Below are positions 24,895 through 36,804 of a DNA stretch of 64,000 nucleotides, in pieces. The first letter of the stretch is position 1, and each line of letters opens with the position of its first letter. The translations under genes were made by a program, and so were the position numbers. Origin of the DNA: Wyeomyia smithii (Eukaryota; Arthropoda; Insecta; Diptera; Culicidae). Where the stretch lies: assembly GCF_029784165.1 (NCBI RefSeq), contig NC_073696.1:236221271-236285270 (forward strand), given 5' to 3'. A model generated the notes under the pieces. It was not told where the DNA came from, did no database searches, and was given only the letters and a program-made list of their open reading frames with translations.

Positions 24895-25063
24895 GTCGCT
24901 TCTCCCCAAAATTTAGCGAACTAGCGATTAGCGTTTCGAAGGCCAAAACTTTAGCGGCGCTAACAGTTTCGCTAACCAGCTCAAAAATTAGCGAAATCGC
25001 TAGATCGCTAACTGAATTTTAGCGTCGCTAATTAGCGAATTAGCGGAATGGTGCCCACCACTG
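24895..25063 (-). repeat. GCTAA-rich subterminal array with hAT-like tip
   Basis: At least eight GCTAA/TTAGC motifs lead to a tip which, complemented, reads CAGTGGTGGGCACC, a hAT-style terminus. The matching tip at the other side (near 19710) is diverged, so the element is not closed. Confidence 0.5.
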
Positions 25064-25931
25064 CTAAGACGTGAAACAAATTAGACTTGCAGGACAATAT
25101 GAGACTAAAAAACGCAGCCTCGTATTGCAAACTTGTATCTGAAATTCTTTTGGGGGCCGCAAAGCTCACTGTGCTTCGCAAAGGCGGCCGCGGAGCTTTT
25201 CGTGTTTAGCAAAAGGGGCCGCGAACCCAAAAAGATTGGAAACCACTTCTCTAACATATTCTGAGCCTTTTCGGAAACACTAATTTACTGTTGTGCAACT
25301 GAGTATCTGCTGGTAATTTTGTACCCACGATTTTATCTACCAACAAGCGTCCACAATGTATTAATGCATGGGTTGGCCGTAATCATCCATTCCAATGTTT
25401 CAATCCGCCAGCTTTTATAAGAGGCTCAGGAAGTGACGAACAAGAATTCAAGTGTTTTTCAAAACTTTAATTCAACAGATATCGAGAATACAATACTCGT
25501 AAAGCTATTGAATAAACTGGCTGCTTGCTTCATCAGACCCTGTAGTAACGTCCATTCGCGGATGGCCAAAAATCGCGAAAAGCTATTACTTGATGATGTT
25601 ATGATGTTATGATCTTATGATACTGCTAGTACGAATGTGTCGAAACCGTCAACTGCATGTTGGACGACAATAATAATTAATAGTAACTACTGAATGCAAC
25701 AGTATAAAAAAAATACCACCAAACAAAATTCAACAAGAGGCAAAACCTAAATTGTAATTGATGATAGTGGTTTTATATTTGCTATTATCCTGCTTGCAAT
25801 TTCCGTTCTTTGCTTGTTCTACAGTTATCAACTTAGTATTATGTTCATTACTTTTGATTGAGCACCTTCGAGGTGAACCAAAAACAAGCATATGCAATTG
25901 ACATGTTCTGAAATACTTGAACCACGCTCGG
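25064..25931. other. Interior of the large inverted repeat, no gene
   Basis: No coding frame or repeat end recognised. The sequence around 25175-25200 is locally GC-richer. Confidence 0.35.
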
Positions 25932-26645
25932 TAGGATGGTCACCATAGATACGAACTTATTACGGGGTATCTTGGTTTACAATACTAGTATTTCACCTGG
26001 TTAAATCATTAAAGAGGGTAAACACGAGGCTTTTTGTTATGAACACAACTCATCAGTAGAAAGTCGTGGACTAGCGAAACCACCAGCGTTTGAAAGTTCT
26101 ATTGTTATACTTTCATATGCTAACTACCGAATCTGAATCTACCTGCCCCTAAGAAAGATACAGTGCTTTGAAATGTGGCGAAAAAAAAATTAAAATGAGC
26201 CCATAACTCATAGTTTTTCAAACAATACGAATATAGTACCTTCCAGACAGTTATGTATATTGATCCTACTAACAACTTTGTAGAACATTGTGAAGGCCTA
26301 GAAAATAGAAAAAAATATCTTTCATTGAAAAATGTGTTTTGACAGGTCTATTTTCATTAAAAACTCTCTAAGTCAATTTGAGTAACAGATACGAATTTTT
26401 TGTCTTCGGCAAAGTTGGTCGTATTGGTTATACCTATAACTTTACCAAAGACACCAACTCTGTATCTCGATGGAGCAAAAAAATAAATTTTTCATCTCAC
26501 TTTTGGGGAGATTAATCACAAATCTCATAGCACCAAAAGATGCAGGAGGTCTTACACACCATTTTTGCTGAAGACGTCATAATTGTATATCCAACGTACG
26601 TGGAGTTATCAATTTAGCGCGTCAAAATCGACTTTTAAACCACTT
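25932..26645 (-). repeat. Right arm of the large inverted repeat (uninterrupted)
   Basis: Reverse complement of 18005-18218 plus 19211-19720. Landmarks shared with the left arm include GGTGACCATCCTACC, CTAGTCCACGACTTTCTGC, TACCTTCCAGACAG (here in this sense) and CGTACGTGGAGCTATCAATT (one base different). It gives the empty site for the 990-bp element. Confidence 0.85.
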
Positions 26646-27240
26646 TGCGCTGCTCAGATACGTGATGTGATTCGTTTACTGGCGCAACCCGCTGCTGCTA
26701 CTTCCGCAATTCGCTACGATGCGGCTAACTAGTTTTTCTGTTCTGTCGACCTTTTTAGGGAAAGGCAGCAAGCGACAACCAGAGGACGTAATTTTCATTT
26801 CAACAAGGCTTGACAATTTTCAATAGTACAATAGTTCGCCTAATCAATCAAGAGGTACATATCTACCGCTTAAAAAAAACCTGGGCGAAAAAATGAAGGG
26901 GAAGGGAGGCGCCAAAATAAGTTTTTTTCTGCAGCTCCAATCAGTCTTCGTCCGCCCCTGATCACAGTTGACATTCCTCCTCCGTGCGCCCCTCAATATT
27001 GATTTTGAAACCGTCAGCTTAAAATCATTTTTCCATTAAAAACTGCATTGTTGAAGAACAAAAGGAACAGAAGCAAAATTGATGAATTTTACGCAAAAGT
27101 AAGATGGTGTAGAACATTGAATTGAATAACATCTTGGTTTTCTCGTGTTTTGGCCGTCAAAAATTGTTCACAGTCACAAACTATGAACCAGTCATATATG
27201 TTTGTGCATGAGTTAGTGAAAATTTTAGAATAAACTGTCC
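26646..27240. other. Repeat-family fragments, no gene
   Basis: 26646-26830 resembles the downstream part of the 15690-17990 units (GGCGCAACCCGCTGCT). The rest is unassigned, apart from a possible DNA-element end near 26940-26965 (see 6178-6689). Confidence 0.4.
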
Positions 27241-27780
27241 CATTTGCTTTAAATCAGGAATCCCAATTAGGGATGCCATCCGTCCTGATTTAGCAAGACA
27301 TGTCCTGATTTCAAGATCCCATTTGAGCGTCCTGATTTTTTTTCATATTCTAGCACATGCCCTGATTTTCTCAAGATACCCAATTTTGTTGCGTGGCGAT
27401 AATCTGTACACGCAAAAGTTTAAACGTGAATCGACCATTGAATGTGTCCTCTCAATACGCACAAAAATTTTTCTGACTTCGCACAAAAAAATAACACAAC
27501 AGTTGTACTATGGTGGATACATTGGCAGAGATCGAAATCATAAACTTTGGTTTCGGGTGAACGATTTGTGTTCGACATCGGATCGGGTAGGGTCCGGTAA
27601 AAGTCCGGTCCGGTCCAGTCCGAAGTCCGATAGGACTGGAACCTTCAAAGTTCGATTATTTTTCGGACCGGATCGGAACGGAGCCATCCGGACTTCGGAA
27701 CGGAGCCATCCGGACTTCGGAACGGACCCCGGGCATTTTCGGTGAATCTTTCCGGACCCCGGACATTTTCGGTGAAAAAA
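27241..27780. mobile_element. hAT-like terminus with repeated motifs, plus CCGGAC repeats
   Basis: Near 27268 a TAGGGATGCCATCCGTCC tip is followed by four or five CCTGATTT motifs, the style of a known insect hAT end. From 27575 to 27775 there is a cluster of TCCGG/CCGGAC motifs, including direct repeats of CTTCGGAACGGAGCCATCCG. The two parts may be fragments of different elements. The 140-codon frame that crosses them has no domain. Confidence 0.5.
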
Positions 27781-27799
27781 AATTGTTTATTCTTTTTAA

Positions 27800-28730
27800 T
27801 TTTCTTCGGCTACATAGGGATGTGAAATGAAAATCTAAAACGTAAAAAAGTGAAAAATATGTCCAATTTCAAATGCTAATAAATCGGTAGTATTCGATGG
27901 ATTTCCTTCGTTCTTGCAGCAATAGATTGGAAAATCTTCTAAGATTCTTCCCAAATGAAGATAATTGTAATTTGATTATTCAAACTATTGTACTATTGAA
28001 AATAATCAAGCCTTGTCAAAACGAAAATTCGACCTCTGATTGGTCGTTATATGATTACTTCCCAAGCACGGTCGACAGAACCATACACCTAGCAATTTAA
28101 AATATGCTATTTGGCCTATATAAGAGCCTGTTTCAGCCGAAGCCGCTCCTAATAGTTCAAGACAGCGACAACAGCAGTCATCCCTTAGCAGCAGCAGTAG
28201 CAGTGCAGTGGATACCAGCTATAGTGGATAACGGCCACAGCTGTGGCATAGCAATGGATAGCGCACTAGTTGCAGCGGATCTCAGCATCGATAGCAGCTG
28301 GGCTAGCTGATGCAGGGGCAGCGTTACCAATGGCAGCGTATAGCGGCCATAACTGTGGTATGGCTACGGATAGCTTGCAGTTGCAGCGGGTATATCTGAC
28401 CGTGAAGCATTTATGCAATAATTGAATGGAAATTGCAATTACAGCAATCGGGCTTTTTCAAGGCTACTAAATGTATTTGGAAGAGCATAATGAATGGTTA
28501 TTAATAAACTGGAACTGAAGTTTGATGCTGCTGCAAATGCACAGCAGTGTGATGTTTATTACGTTTTGTTGATGCTGTGCTTAACAAGGGGTATATGGGA
28601 AACAAATCCGATTTCAAAATGACTGACACGCAAGCAGCCGGGCTATCTTCCTTGTAAAAGTATTCTACTTCAACCTTGCGGTCGTGGCTTTGCACACAAC
28701 CTTCCTGTGATTTTCATTAAAAGTCAACCC
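27800..28730 (+). mobile_element. Second copy of the promoter-bearing repeat element, internally deleted
   Basis: 27800-28340 is the reverse complement of about 24100-24630, and 28640-28720 is the reverse complement of 22630-22710. Thus the two ends of the family are present but the middle is shorter by about 1 kb. After the promoter comes a region rich in CAGCAG and in GGATAGCG/CACAGCTGTGG-type short repeats. Confidence 0.65.
28035..28140 (+). promoter_or_regulatory. Core promoter of the second repeat copy
   Basis: TGATTGGTCG at 28038-28047 (inverted CCAAT) and CCTATATAAG at 28115-28124, followed by a TTTCAGCC initiator-like site near 28132. Spacing equals that in the copy at 24300-24395. 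Confidence 0.55.
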
Positions 28731-28811
28731 ATATAGCCTTGCTCGGAGAGGAAGCAATCGTTTTACCACATGATAAGTCTGTGCTAAATTGGTGGAAAGT
28801 GAGTAGTGTTC

Positions 28812-28850
28812 GAGTGGCCTAATTTCAGCGAGAATTGCACCAATGATGAT
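28812..28850 (-). repeat. Solo terminus of the 13-14 kb palindromic element
   Basis: TTTCAGCGAGAATTGCACC matches the end of the inverted arms at 13159-14265 (GGGGCAATTCTCGCT...). No second arm is present here. Confidence 0.5.
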
Positions 28851-29586
28851 TTTTTTTATGTGAAATAACTAAAGTATGTATGCTTAAGGTATTAAATCGA
28901 ACTGAATTGAATTGACAAGTCTTAAATGCTGAATGGGATGATAAATTTTTGATTTTTGATAGTGAAACCGAAATAAAAACATTGAAATTGAATTTAAAAA
29001 TTGTCTGGTTTTCAAATTTTACATGATCTTAATGTTGTAATAATTTGGACGAATCTCTGATTTTATTACATAACAATTTTTACATAACACTCGTTGACAC
29101 TTCATCCAAGTATTATAATCATCAAATCTGATAGATTCCACCGTGTACACAAATCCTTTATTTTGGTTGACCACTCCGGCGGCGTTGGTGTTAATTGACA
29201 ATAAATCAATCGCCCGTGTCTGATACTTGAGCCGTTGTGCATTTTAATTGCCCCGTTTTGTCGAAACGGTTTTCGTTGCAACATTTACAACCATTGATAT
29301 AAATAAATAAATAATTAAAAGTCATTAATCATCAATTGTTCGGTAATTGTTTCAGGTCGCCATTACTTGCATACCCTGGCTGGAGGAATGAAGGAAGAGG
29401 ATAGGGTTATAAAATGACACGAAGCCTCGGCTCGCAGCAGCACTGTGAACACAATCCCATTTTTCATCTGTCCGTGGACAGGGCGGTATCCCGATGACCG
29501 AAGCAGCAGCCGTGTGTCGATGATAAATTACCAGCGTGGAGGATAATTTATCACAACCAGCAACAATCGCAGCAAAACGCACGACC
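28851..29586. other. Upstream region of the + strand Gr pair
   Basis: No gene recognised. It would contain the promoter of the receptor starting at 29587. Confidence 0.4.
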
Positions 29587-31027
29587 ATGAGCATCTCCCG
29601 GTGGATTACTTCTTGGCGGTCGCTTACCTGGTGGCCGCCGGTCAGCAACAACCTGGACAGCGTGAATCAGCTGCACCTGATGTTAAAACTTTTTGGCGTG
29701 TTGGTTTACACGGTGACCGATCGGGTTCGCTACCGGATTCGGGTGACCTCCAGGGATTGGCTGCTGCTGGCGTCATTCACCATCTTTCGGCTGTACGGAA
29801 TGCTCGACGGCCTGATAAATGGATACTGGAGAATATTGGTGCAATCCGATCAGGCTGCGGTGGCATACGGGATGGGGTTCACGCTGTTTCTCATGATGGC
29901 ACTGTTTGCGGTGATTCCGGTTTATCTGCTGATTCAACATAAACGATTCGGGGATTTGTTGATTATTTTACACGAGTTTGATGAGGAAGTAAGTATTTAC
30001 GAGGATTATTGCTTGAATTTAATGGTAATGGATTACTATCTGTGAACAGTTTATGCAGTACGGATATCCTAGAGACCACCGATATTATCACTTTCAGACA
30101 ACAATGTACCTATCAGTTTGTCTCACGGTGTTAACAATATTTGGTGGGGTAATTACCTTGCATCCGGGTGACTCTATGTGGACAGCAGCGACTTTTCTAG
30201 TAAACTTCATTCAAACGTGTTTCGCTAGCACTCTATGCCACGCAGCTCTGATTATTACCATACTTTCCATCAACAGTAGGATGCAACTGTTAAATCAGTG
30301 CATTAATGAAAAACTACACCAAGCTGGCAGTTGGGAAAATAAGAGGAAACCTGATTTGGTTAATCTTATGGCCAGGATGTACGATAAATTGTGTGATGCG
30401 TCGGAAATCATCAGTGTCGTGATGTGCGCCCCAGTAAGTGAACGATTGAAGGATTTCATGCTCAAGATTTTTTACTCAAAACTTCAAAACTCATTTGAAG
30501 ATTTGGTGTGAAATCTCTCTATACCATACTTTATGCATCGCCATTGCTTTAACACAAAATCATTACACGCAGCTTTTCCTAAATTTTATCAACATTTTCT
30601 TTCTGCACGTGATATCCTGCTATGCCTGTATGCGAGTACTGCTGAACCGAGCAACCCCTTCAGAAGCGACGAACGCAGTGCTGTACCTCTGCTGGTCTGG
30701 TTACTTTAACCTATTCGTATTTCAAACGGTTGGTTTCGCTACCGCTCTCAGACAGCAAACGGCCAGGTTTGCGGGCGCAGTTCACAGTTGCCTGAATCAG
30801 TCCCATAACCAGTCCATCATCGATCGATTGCAGCTACTGTCGGAGCAAATCGATAACCGGGGCCCGTTCATGACGTTCTTCCTGTTCGAGCTCCACCCGT
30901 CACTTATCATTCAGGTAGGTCTTGGTAGAAATTATCATAACACAAATTAAACCTATTAATCATTCCGTAGGCTGGGGGCGAACTTGCAACCTACATGTTG
31001 ATTCTAATACAATTCGAAATGCAGTAA
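29587..31027 (+). CDS. Gustatory receptor (7tm_7), four exons
   Basis: Exons 29587-29988, 30050-30433, 30573-30914 and 30971-31027, all joined in phase 0; 394 residues. Introns are 61, 139 and 56 bp with GTAAGT, GTAAGT and GTAGGT donors. The protein has several hydrophobic segments (near residues 57-75, 95-120, 150-175, 180-205, and two in exon 3). Its last exon ends ELATYMLILIQFEMQ, the TYhhhhhQF Gr signature. The start is the first in-frame ATG. Role by family: sensory-neuron cation-channel receptor with unknown ligand. The stop is only 108 bp from the start of the next Gr gene, so the two form a tight tandem pair. A decayed inverted counterpart of its 3' end is at 54353-54563. Confidence 0.9.
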
Positions 31028-31135
31028 TAAACAATACTACCCAGCTAATTGTCATTTATCACGAATGTCCGAACAAAGTCCCTACCACTCTTTTACCAGC
31101 TTCGAACCACAAACAGTTCAAACGGAAGCACGATC

Positions 31136-32829
31136 ATGAAGTGGTTCGCAGTCAACAATTTTTTCGAAGCACGCCGACCAATTTATCGGATCATGCAAAC
31201 TTTCTGTCTAACCTCACTCACGGTCAATTTTCGAGACTTGACGGCAGAACAGACCGCAACCGATCAACTGCGCATGATCGCAGGACTGTTCCTGTGTAGT
31301 GTGACGTTGTTCTTCGGATATGGCAACTATCAGAACCAGCTGCAACAAATGAGCGATTCGCACATAATGATACACGGTCTGCTCGGGACGATGATTGTCC
31401 TTGTTTGTTCCCTGATCACCAACATCATCGCAAATTACGTTAACGGAAAGAGAATTTTCCGCTGTAGTGTCATTTTGAACAAGTTCGATCAACAGGTAAT
31501 AGATTCCGTAGTTCATAGTTGGAGAGCAGTTAAACCGACTCGATTCATACTTCCAGCTCAAAGCAAACTTCGGACACCGATGGGATTATCAGCAAGAGCA
31601 TCGCATTGGGGTCGCACTGATCGTGTTCGGTTACCTCGAATGGATTGTGTTAGCAGTATCGTTAATATATGGTAGAAGGATTAGGCGTAACTTGGAATGG
31701 TTAATCGCGATTATGAGCTACATTTGTTACGTGTGGACGATGCTGTCTTATCAGAGTGGTGGAGTATTCTTCACAACGTTTCTGATGTCGGTACGCAAAC
31801 GATTTATCACACTGAATCAACTAATCGGGTAAGCGGTTGAATAGCTAGGAACTGTATTTTTTTTTTGCAGTTAAGAATTATAAACTTGAAATTCTGGATT
31901 TACCTTCAAAATCAAAGATTTCACTTTGATCATCATTATCCAGGTAGTCATTATCCAAGTAGTCTACCGGTATTAGAAATAGGGGGGTACAGTGGACGAG
32001 CTTGCTTAACCATATCGAGAATAATTTGTTAAGGCGATGGCGAGGTGTTCCGGACATTCTTTTTATATGATCAAAGGCCAAACTCTCTAAACATCGAGAG
32101 TAGAAGACTGTTGAATATAGTAACTGCTTTCTAATCACTCCTGGCTTAGACATTTATTTCAGACAGGCCCCGTGCAAGATTCACTGGTAGCCCGAGACTC
32201 GGAAACAAGTTGTCGCATAGTCCGAAAATTTGCCCTTCTTCATGATCAGCTATGTGACACCGTGGAGTTGATCAACCGTTGTTTCACCGTACACGCGACC
32301 GTGGCCTTGGCAACTGCTTTCGGTTTCACCGTGTTCTCGCTATTCGGACTAATTCACTCGTATGCGACCCAAGCGAACAAGGAAACAATCGTCTTGGCCT
32401 GGTCCAATATGGCGTACGATGGATTCTATTTGACCTTCATTGTTCAGCTGGTAGTACTCTCCGGGTTAACCCATAGTGAGGTGAGCTAGTGATTATGGTC
32501 TAGGAGAGTTCATCAATAGAAAATGCTATTCTGTTTACAGTGTACTCGCACCTCAGTTTTGATCCATAAAATCGTCAGTTATAGATCATGCGATCGGAAG
32601 ACTTTAAAGGAATTGCGAATGTTCTCTCAACAACTGTGGCATCATGCTCCAAAAGTATCGTGCAGTTTATTCGATTTCGATTGGCCCCTCTTCTACACGG
32701 TAAGGCTGAGGGCAAAGCAAGTATCAACGACTGTACGAACTTTCCTTCTATTCGTAGATTGTTGCTTCACTCACCACGTACCTTGTCATATTGGTTCAAT
32801 TTGATTTGGTGAATTTCAACTACGCGTAA
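31136..32829 (+). CDS. Gustatory receptor (7tm_7), five exons
   Basis: Exons 31136-31495, 31557-31828, 32150-32480, 32541-32699 and 32758-32829; 397 residues. Junction phases are 0, 2, 0, 0. The exon 3 acceptor must be the AG at 32148-32149; the AG 13 bp downstream would break the frame. The N-terminus begins MKWFAVNNFFEARRPIYRIM. The fourth exon holds the LFDFDWPLFYT segment that usually leads to the last helix in Grs, and the last exon gives TTYLVILVQFDLV, the family signature. Exon lengths are identical to those of the minus-strand gene at 52579-54243, its closest paralogue. Intron 2 (321 bp) contains no recognisable element. Confidence 0.92.
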
Positions 32830-33883
32830 CCAACACAACATTCAATAGATGCAATGTGCTGTTTATTGATCTATTATTATTTCACTACGTATGAAAGTGT
32901 TTTATATATAAAACTAATGACAATGTGTGAAAATGGAATATCGATAGTTATATATCGTGTCCAAGTGTTTCATTGCCGGTTATCATGAACACTGCTCGAG
33001 AAGCTCCTATAAACACGCTTTTAGAGCAGCCGTTCAATTTATTCGATGTGAGATTTTGGTCAATACTGGTCGACTAATGTGAAAACGAATAGTAGGAGGG
33101 TGGTATTCAAGACACGACCGCATGACGTTGACTACCGTATTCTTATATTCCATTCAAACAAATAGTAGAGGGAATTGCAACGCTCCTATTACAAAACTTC
33201 GAGGCACCAAAAAATGACAGTTGTCGATTATTCTTGTTTACTGGTTAGTCCGTCTAGAATTTCAGCCATTTAAGTATCTTGCAGTAGTCATGTACTACTA
33301 ACAGCCACCAGCATTACGGGTGAAACTGGCACGAGATTACCCGTACTATTTTGTCTTTCCTCCTTTCAGCTGCTAACACCTAGCATCCGTATGTAATCGG
33401 TACGGTTTAGTAATGAAACTGATGGAATGAAATGTTCGAACGGTACCTTTTATTTCAAGGCTTCGTCAGTTAGTTAGAATGAAGGAGGGGTTAAGTAGAA
33501 AATGGAATAACAAGGAACGTAAATAGGCATCGGGAACAGAAAGTGACAACAACAATAACAACAAAGTCGGATCGACTGTAACCGTTAGTGTCGACTGTGC
33601 TTGGGAAGAGAGGTAGTGATTGGCTGCGCGGTATGATTTAGACAATCGATATTAATTACCAATTTTCCAATAGTGTATCTCAAACAATAGTTTGTTTTTG
33701 TTACATAAATTTAACCGTAAAAGAATTTCTGATCGATTGATGTAAAAACCTCGAAAGTCTGATCTAAATAACTGAAAATTAAGCGCTCAAAACCTAACCA
33801 CATTTCCCTGGTTGAATTACTAGATTTTCAAATTCAGGCGCCTAACTTCGATATTGACGTTAGTCAACATCGATAATATTTTA
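32830..33883. other. Intergenic, no gene seen
   Basis: Unique-looking AT-rich sequence downstream of the Gr pair. No frame or repeat recognised. Confidence 0.4.
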
Positions 33884-34063
33884 TGGCAAGTAAAACCAAG
33901 GATATATGGACACCAACAAACGAGCAGTTTCCAAACAATAGTGTTTGAATTTTGATGCGGTAATTTCTCGGCCAGATGAAATGACCTGTAGTATTGTAGC
34001 GCAACGTTGAATTGCATGTAGATCAGTTTTTTGGTTTCCATATATCCTTGGTTTTACTTGCCA
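33884..34063. mobile_element. 180-bp MITE-like hairpin with 27-bp perfect inverted repeats
   Basis: TGGCAAGTAAAACCAAGGAT starts the left arm (33884-33910), and the exact reverse complement closes the element at 34037-34063. The interior is unique. No convincing target duplication, so the boundaries may be a few bases off. Confidence 0.7.
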
Positions 34064-35216
34064 GCAACAGTCCATATGTCATGTGTTCATTTAATCACGT
34101 TGAATGACTGATGGATCCATCATGGATGCACCTATCAACAACTAAATATACCTAAGAAGTGTTAGTGAGAAAGTTTTGCGAGATAATGTTTCATTAATTC
34201 ACAAATCATCGTCCATGAATCAGGTAGTTTGTGCATTTTTGTATAGAAAACCCCAGAAACATACATACCTAAAACATCACTCTACTCATTCATTTAGGAA
34301 TTGTCAAGTATCAAAGTTTAACTAGCTTATAGTACAAGGTCTAAGCTTAAAAAAAGTTTTTGATGATGTGCACCGGTTTGCCTCTTTCTCCCCTGTACGC
34401 GTTTGAGTCTGGGAAATATTTTAATGAAAAAACGCTCTAACTCAGTACAGAACGATTGTAGCAAGATGCTGTCTTCGAAAGAATCCTGTGTTTTTATGTT
34501 GGTCATATTTGTCTAGAACATTATGTTCTTGAATAAACAATATTTAAAAAGTTATGCTAGAAAAACTAAACTTGAGGGGGTTGACAACAAAAATGCTTTG
34601 TATTTTAGTAAATAGACGTCATATAAATTTAATATCTTCTGCAAAGTTTCATATTTTGAAAAGTTCTACAACTTTGCTAAAGAAACTATTCATGTATCTT
34701 CGCCCTATCAAAAGTTAGATTTTTTATTTTTATAATAGTAGGCCATGATCAAAAAATGACGCTCCTTCCAAATTGTCAACTCACTATTCGAAGCCCGTAA
34801 GTAAGAAGCCCGTGGTAAGTGATATGCGATTATAAACAGCATACTGTTGTAAAAAAGAGCCAACTAGCAGGAAATAACTGCATACAAATAACTGATGGTT
34901 ATCATTATCAACTTTTAGTGATAGCTTCCATACCTTCATTCTCAGATTTGCATATTCCTTGTCCATCAAACTTATCTCGTGCGTGAGTCATAATAGCCGA
35001 TTTTGAACCGAAAGCTGTCCTAGCGATAACGGATTAGGAAACAGCAGAACTAAGAATATGGAAATCGATAGCCATTAGAGGCTTTCTTTAAATAGGAAAA
35101 GTTGTTCAATGCAGTGACAGCGACATCAGTTTGAAACCAACCATTGCATTGGGTAGTGATACTCGCGTACGACAATAGTTTTCCTTTGCAAAAACTAAAC
35201 CGTGTAACTTTCAAGC
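34064..35216. other. Intergenic with dispersed mosquito-type repeat
   Basis: Around 34600-34720 there is an ACAACTTTGCTAAAGA-type repeat block, also seen near 7690. The last 200 bp precede the F-box gene; no TATA box was picked out. Confidence 0.4.
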
Positions 35217-36761
35217 ATGCCACCTACAACAGCTCCAAGTAATCATCTTAACATAAACAAACTGCCGAGTGAGTTGCTAGAAAACATCTTGGACTACCTG
35301 CCGCTGAATGACCGAAAACAGGCCTCCCTCGTCTGTCAGCTGTGGTGCAGTTTAGCTATGTCTCAACGAGCGATGAAAAATGTGACACTAAGGATCGGTT
35401 CCTCGCTGATATATTCGGCTCAACTTCTGAAGAATAGCTGGCGGCCCTACAGAAAACTGGAAATTTATCAGATTGATACCTTACATATTAAAAAGAATGA
35501 TACGAGTATTTTGGCAATATTGAACAAACTCGGTGCCACTCTGGAGGAGTTCAGATTTAACACTGAATGCACAACTAATGTTATGGCGAATATGTTATGG
35601 AAATTGCCGCATCTTAGAACGCTCGACATATGTATTTACGATGAGCATAAAAGTGTCGAAAAACTACCTTTTCCTGTACTATAAAATTTGCAAACTTTAC
35701 GATTAACCCACAGTGGGTTTTGAGACATTGAGACGTTGGCACCAAACGTGCACCATCTTCAATTGAACGCATTAATATATACAGATGAAGATCGTTGGTT
35801 TCATGCATTAAATAGATACGCCCCTCAGTTGAAATCACTAAAAATCAGATATGGAATATGGCTTAAAATTCCTTTACATCGCTTAACACTACCACAACTG
35901 GAAAAACTAGAGATCGATTACTTTTCCTTTTTCGATCACACATTCGAAGACAGACTTGAGATCACGGAAGTATTGCCGACCAGTGCACCAATTTTAACCA
36001 CGATTAGGTTGAACTTTAAAATAACGCGCCAAATGCTTCACACGATCAGTCAACGTTGGCCTCAATTGCAGGAGTTAATGTTTCATTTACCCTATGTTAG
36101 TGACAGTAATATGCTCCGCTTATTGGGAGAATTCGAACGTCTTAGGGTGAGTATAAAAAATGAGCTGTGCTGAATTATTTCTAAAATAAAGTTCTCTCTT
36201 CGATAGAAACTACATATTCAGGGTTTCGTCGCTGGCTATCTATATGAACGATTGGAACCACTGCCCAGTGTCCGAGAGCTTGTGCTTTCCCTTCAATGGA
36301 GCGTGGACACAACCGGATCGGCCTATAACTTGAGCTTGTTTCTGCCAAATGTACAAGCTCTTGATATCAGTGATATTAGGAAGTATGGTAACGAGGTTTT
36401 GCGAGGAATATGTGAGAATCTTACAACTTTGCGGCATCTAGACGTGAATAAACTGGCTCACAAGAATGAATACAATATGGATGCCTTCAATCGATTCGAA
36501 AACTTAGTACACCTGGAGGAACTTAGTTTACGATGTATGAAAATTAGGCTTGGTGCTCTACCGCGAAACAATGTAAGACGGTTGAAGTTATCCCACGTAG
36601 AGTTGCTGGATATAAATCGAGTTGAGCATACATGGCAGATAGCTCCAAAAATGGTGGATATCTTCCCAGAGCTACAATTTCTGGAAATAACTGGAAAGTT
36701 ACAAAGACATATCGAACTAATACGGCAACAATTCTCAGCCTGTGTAATTCATTGCGAATGA
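35217..36761 (+). pseudogene. F-box/LRR protein gene with two in-frame stops
   Basis: Exons 35217-36146 and 36222-36761, phase 0, with a 75-bp intron (donor GTGAGT, acceptor ATTCAG); 489 codons in one frame. Residues 14-50 form an F-box (LPSELLENILDYLPLNDRKQ then ASLVCQLW), the Skp1-binding part of SCF ubiquitin ligases. The rest is a series of leucine-rich repeats (LPHLRTLDI, VHHLQLNAL, LPQLEKLEI, LVHLEELSL, LQFLEI), the likely substrate-binding part. TAA at 35682 and TGA at 35721 interrupt the frame. Between and after them the repeat pattern continues (NLQTLRLTHSGF, then DIETLAPNVHHLQL), so the frame itself is not shifted. I favour a recent pseudogene. A 57-bp intron (35676-35732) would skip both stops, but its splice sites are poor. 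Confidence 0.8.
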
Positions 36762-36771
36762 TGATGATGGT

Positions 36772-36777
36772 AATAAA
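36772..36777 (+). promoter_or_regulatory. Polyadenylation signal AATAAA of the F-box gene
   Basis: Consensus hexamer 10 bp after the stop codon; the BEL element inserted 27 bp further on, so it may separate the signal from its downstream element. Confidence 0.55.
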
Positions 36778-36804
36778 GATCTTGACTCGTATTCCTATTA
36801 GGTG

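Noticed and set aside
27323..27745. 140-codon ORF
   Set aside because: It crosses two different repeat fragments, and its second half is encoded by CCGG direct repeats.
35721..35723. TGA in the F-box gene as a selenocysteine codon
   Set aside because: A TAA also interrupts the same frame 39 bases earlier, and F-box proteins are not known selenoproteins; no SECIS-like hairpin was identified.
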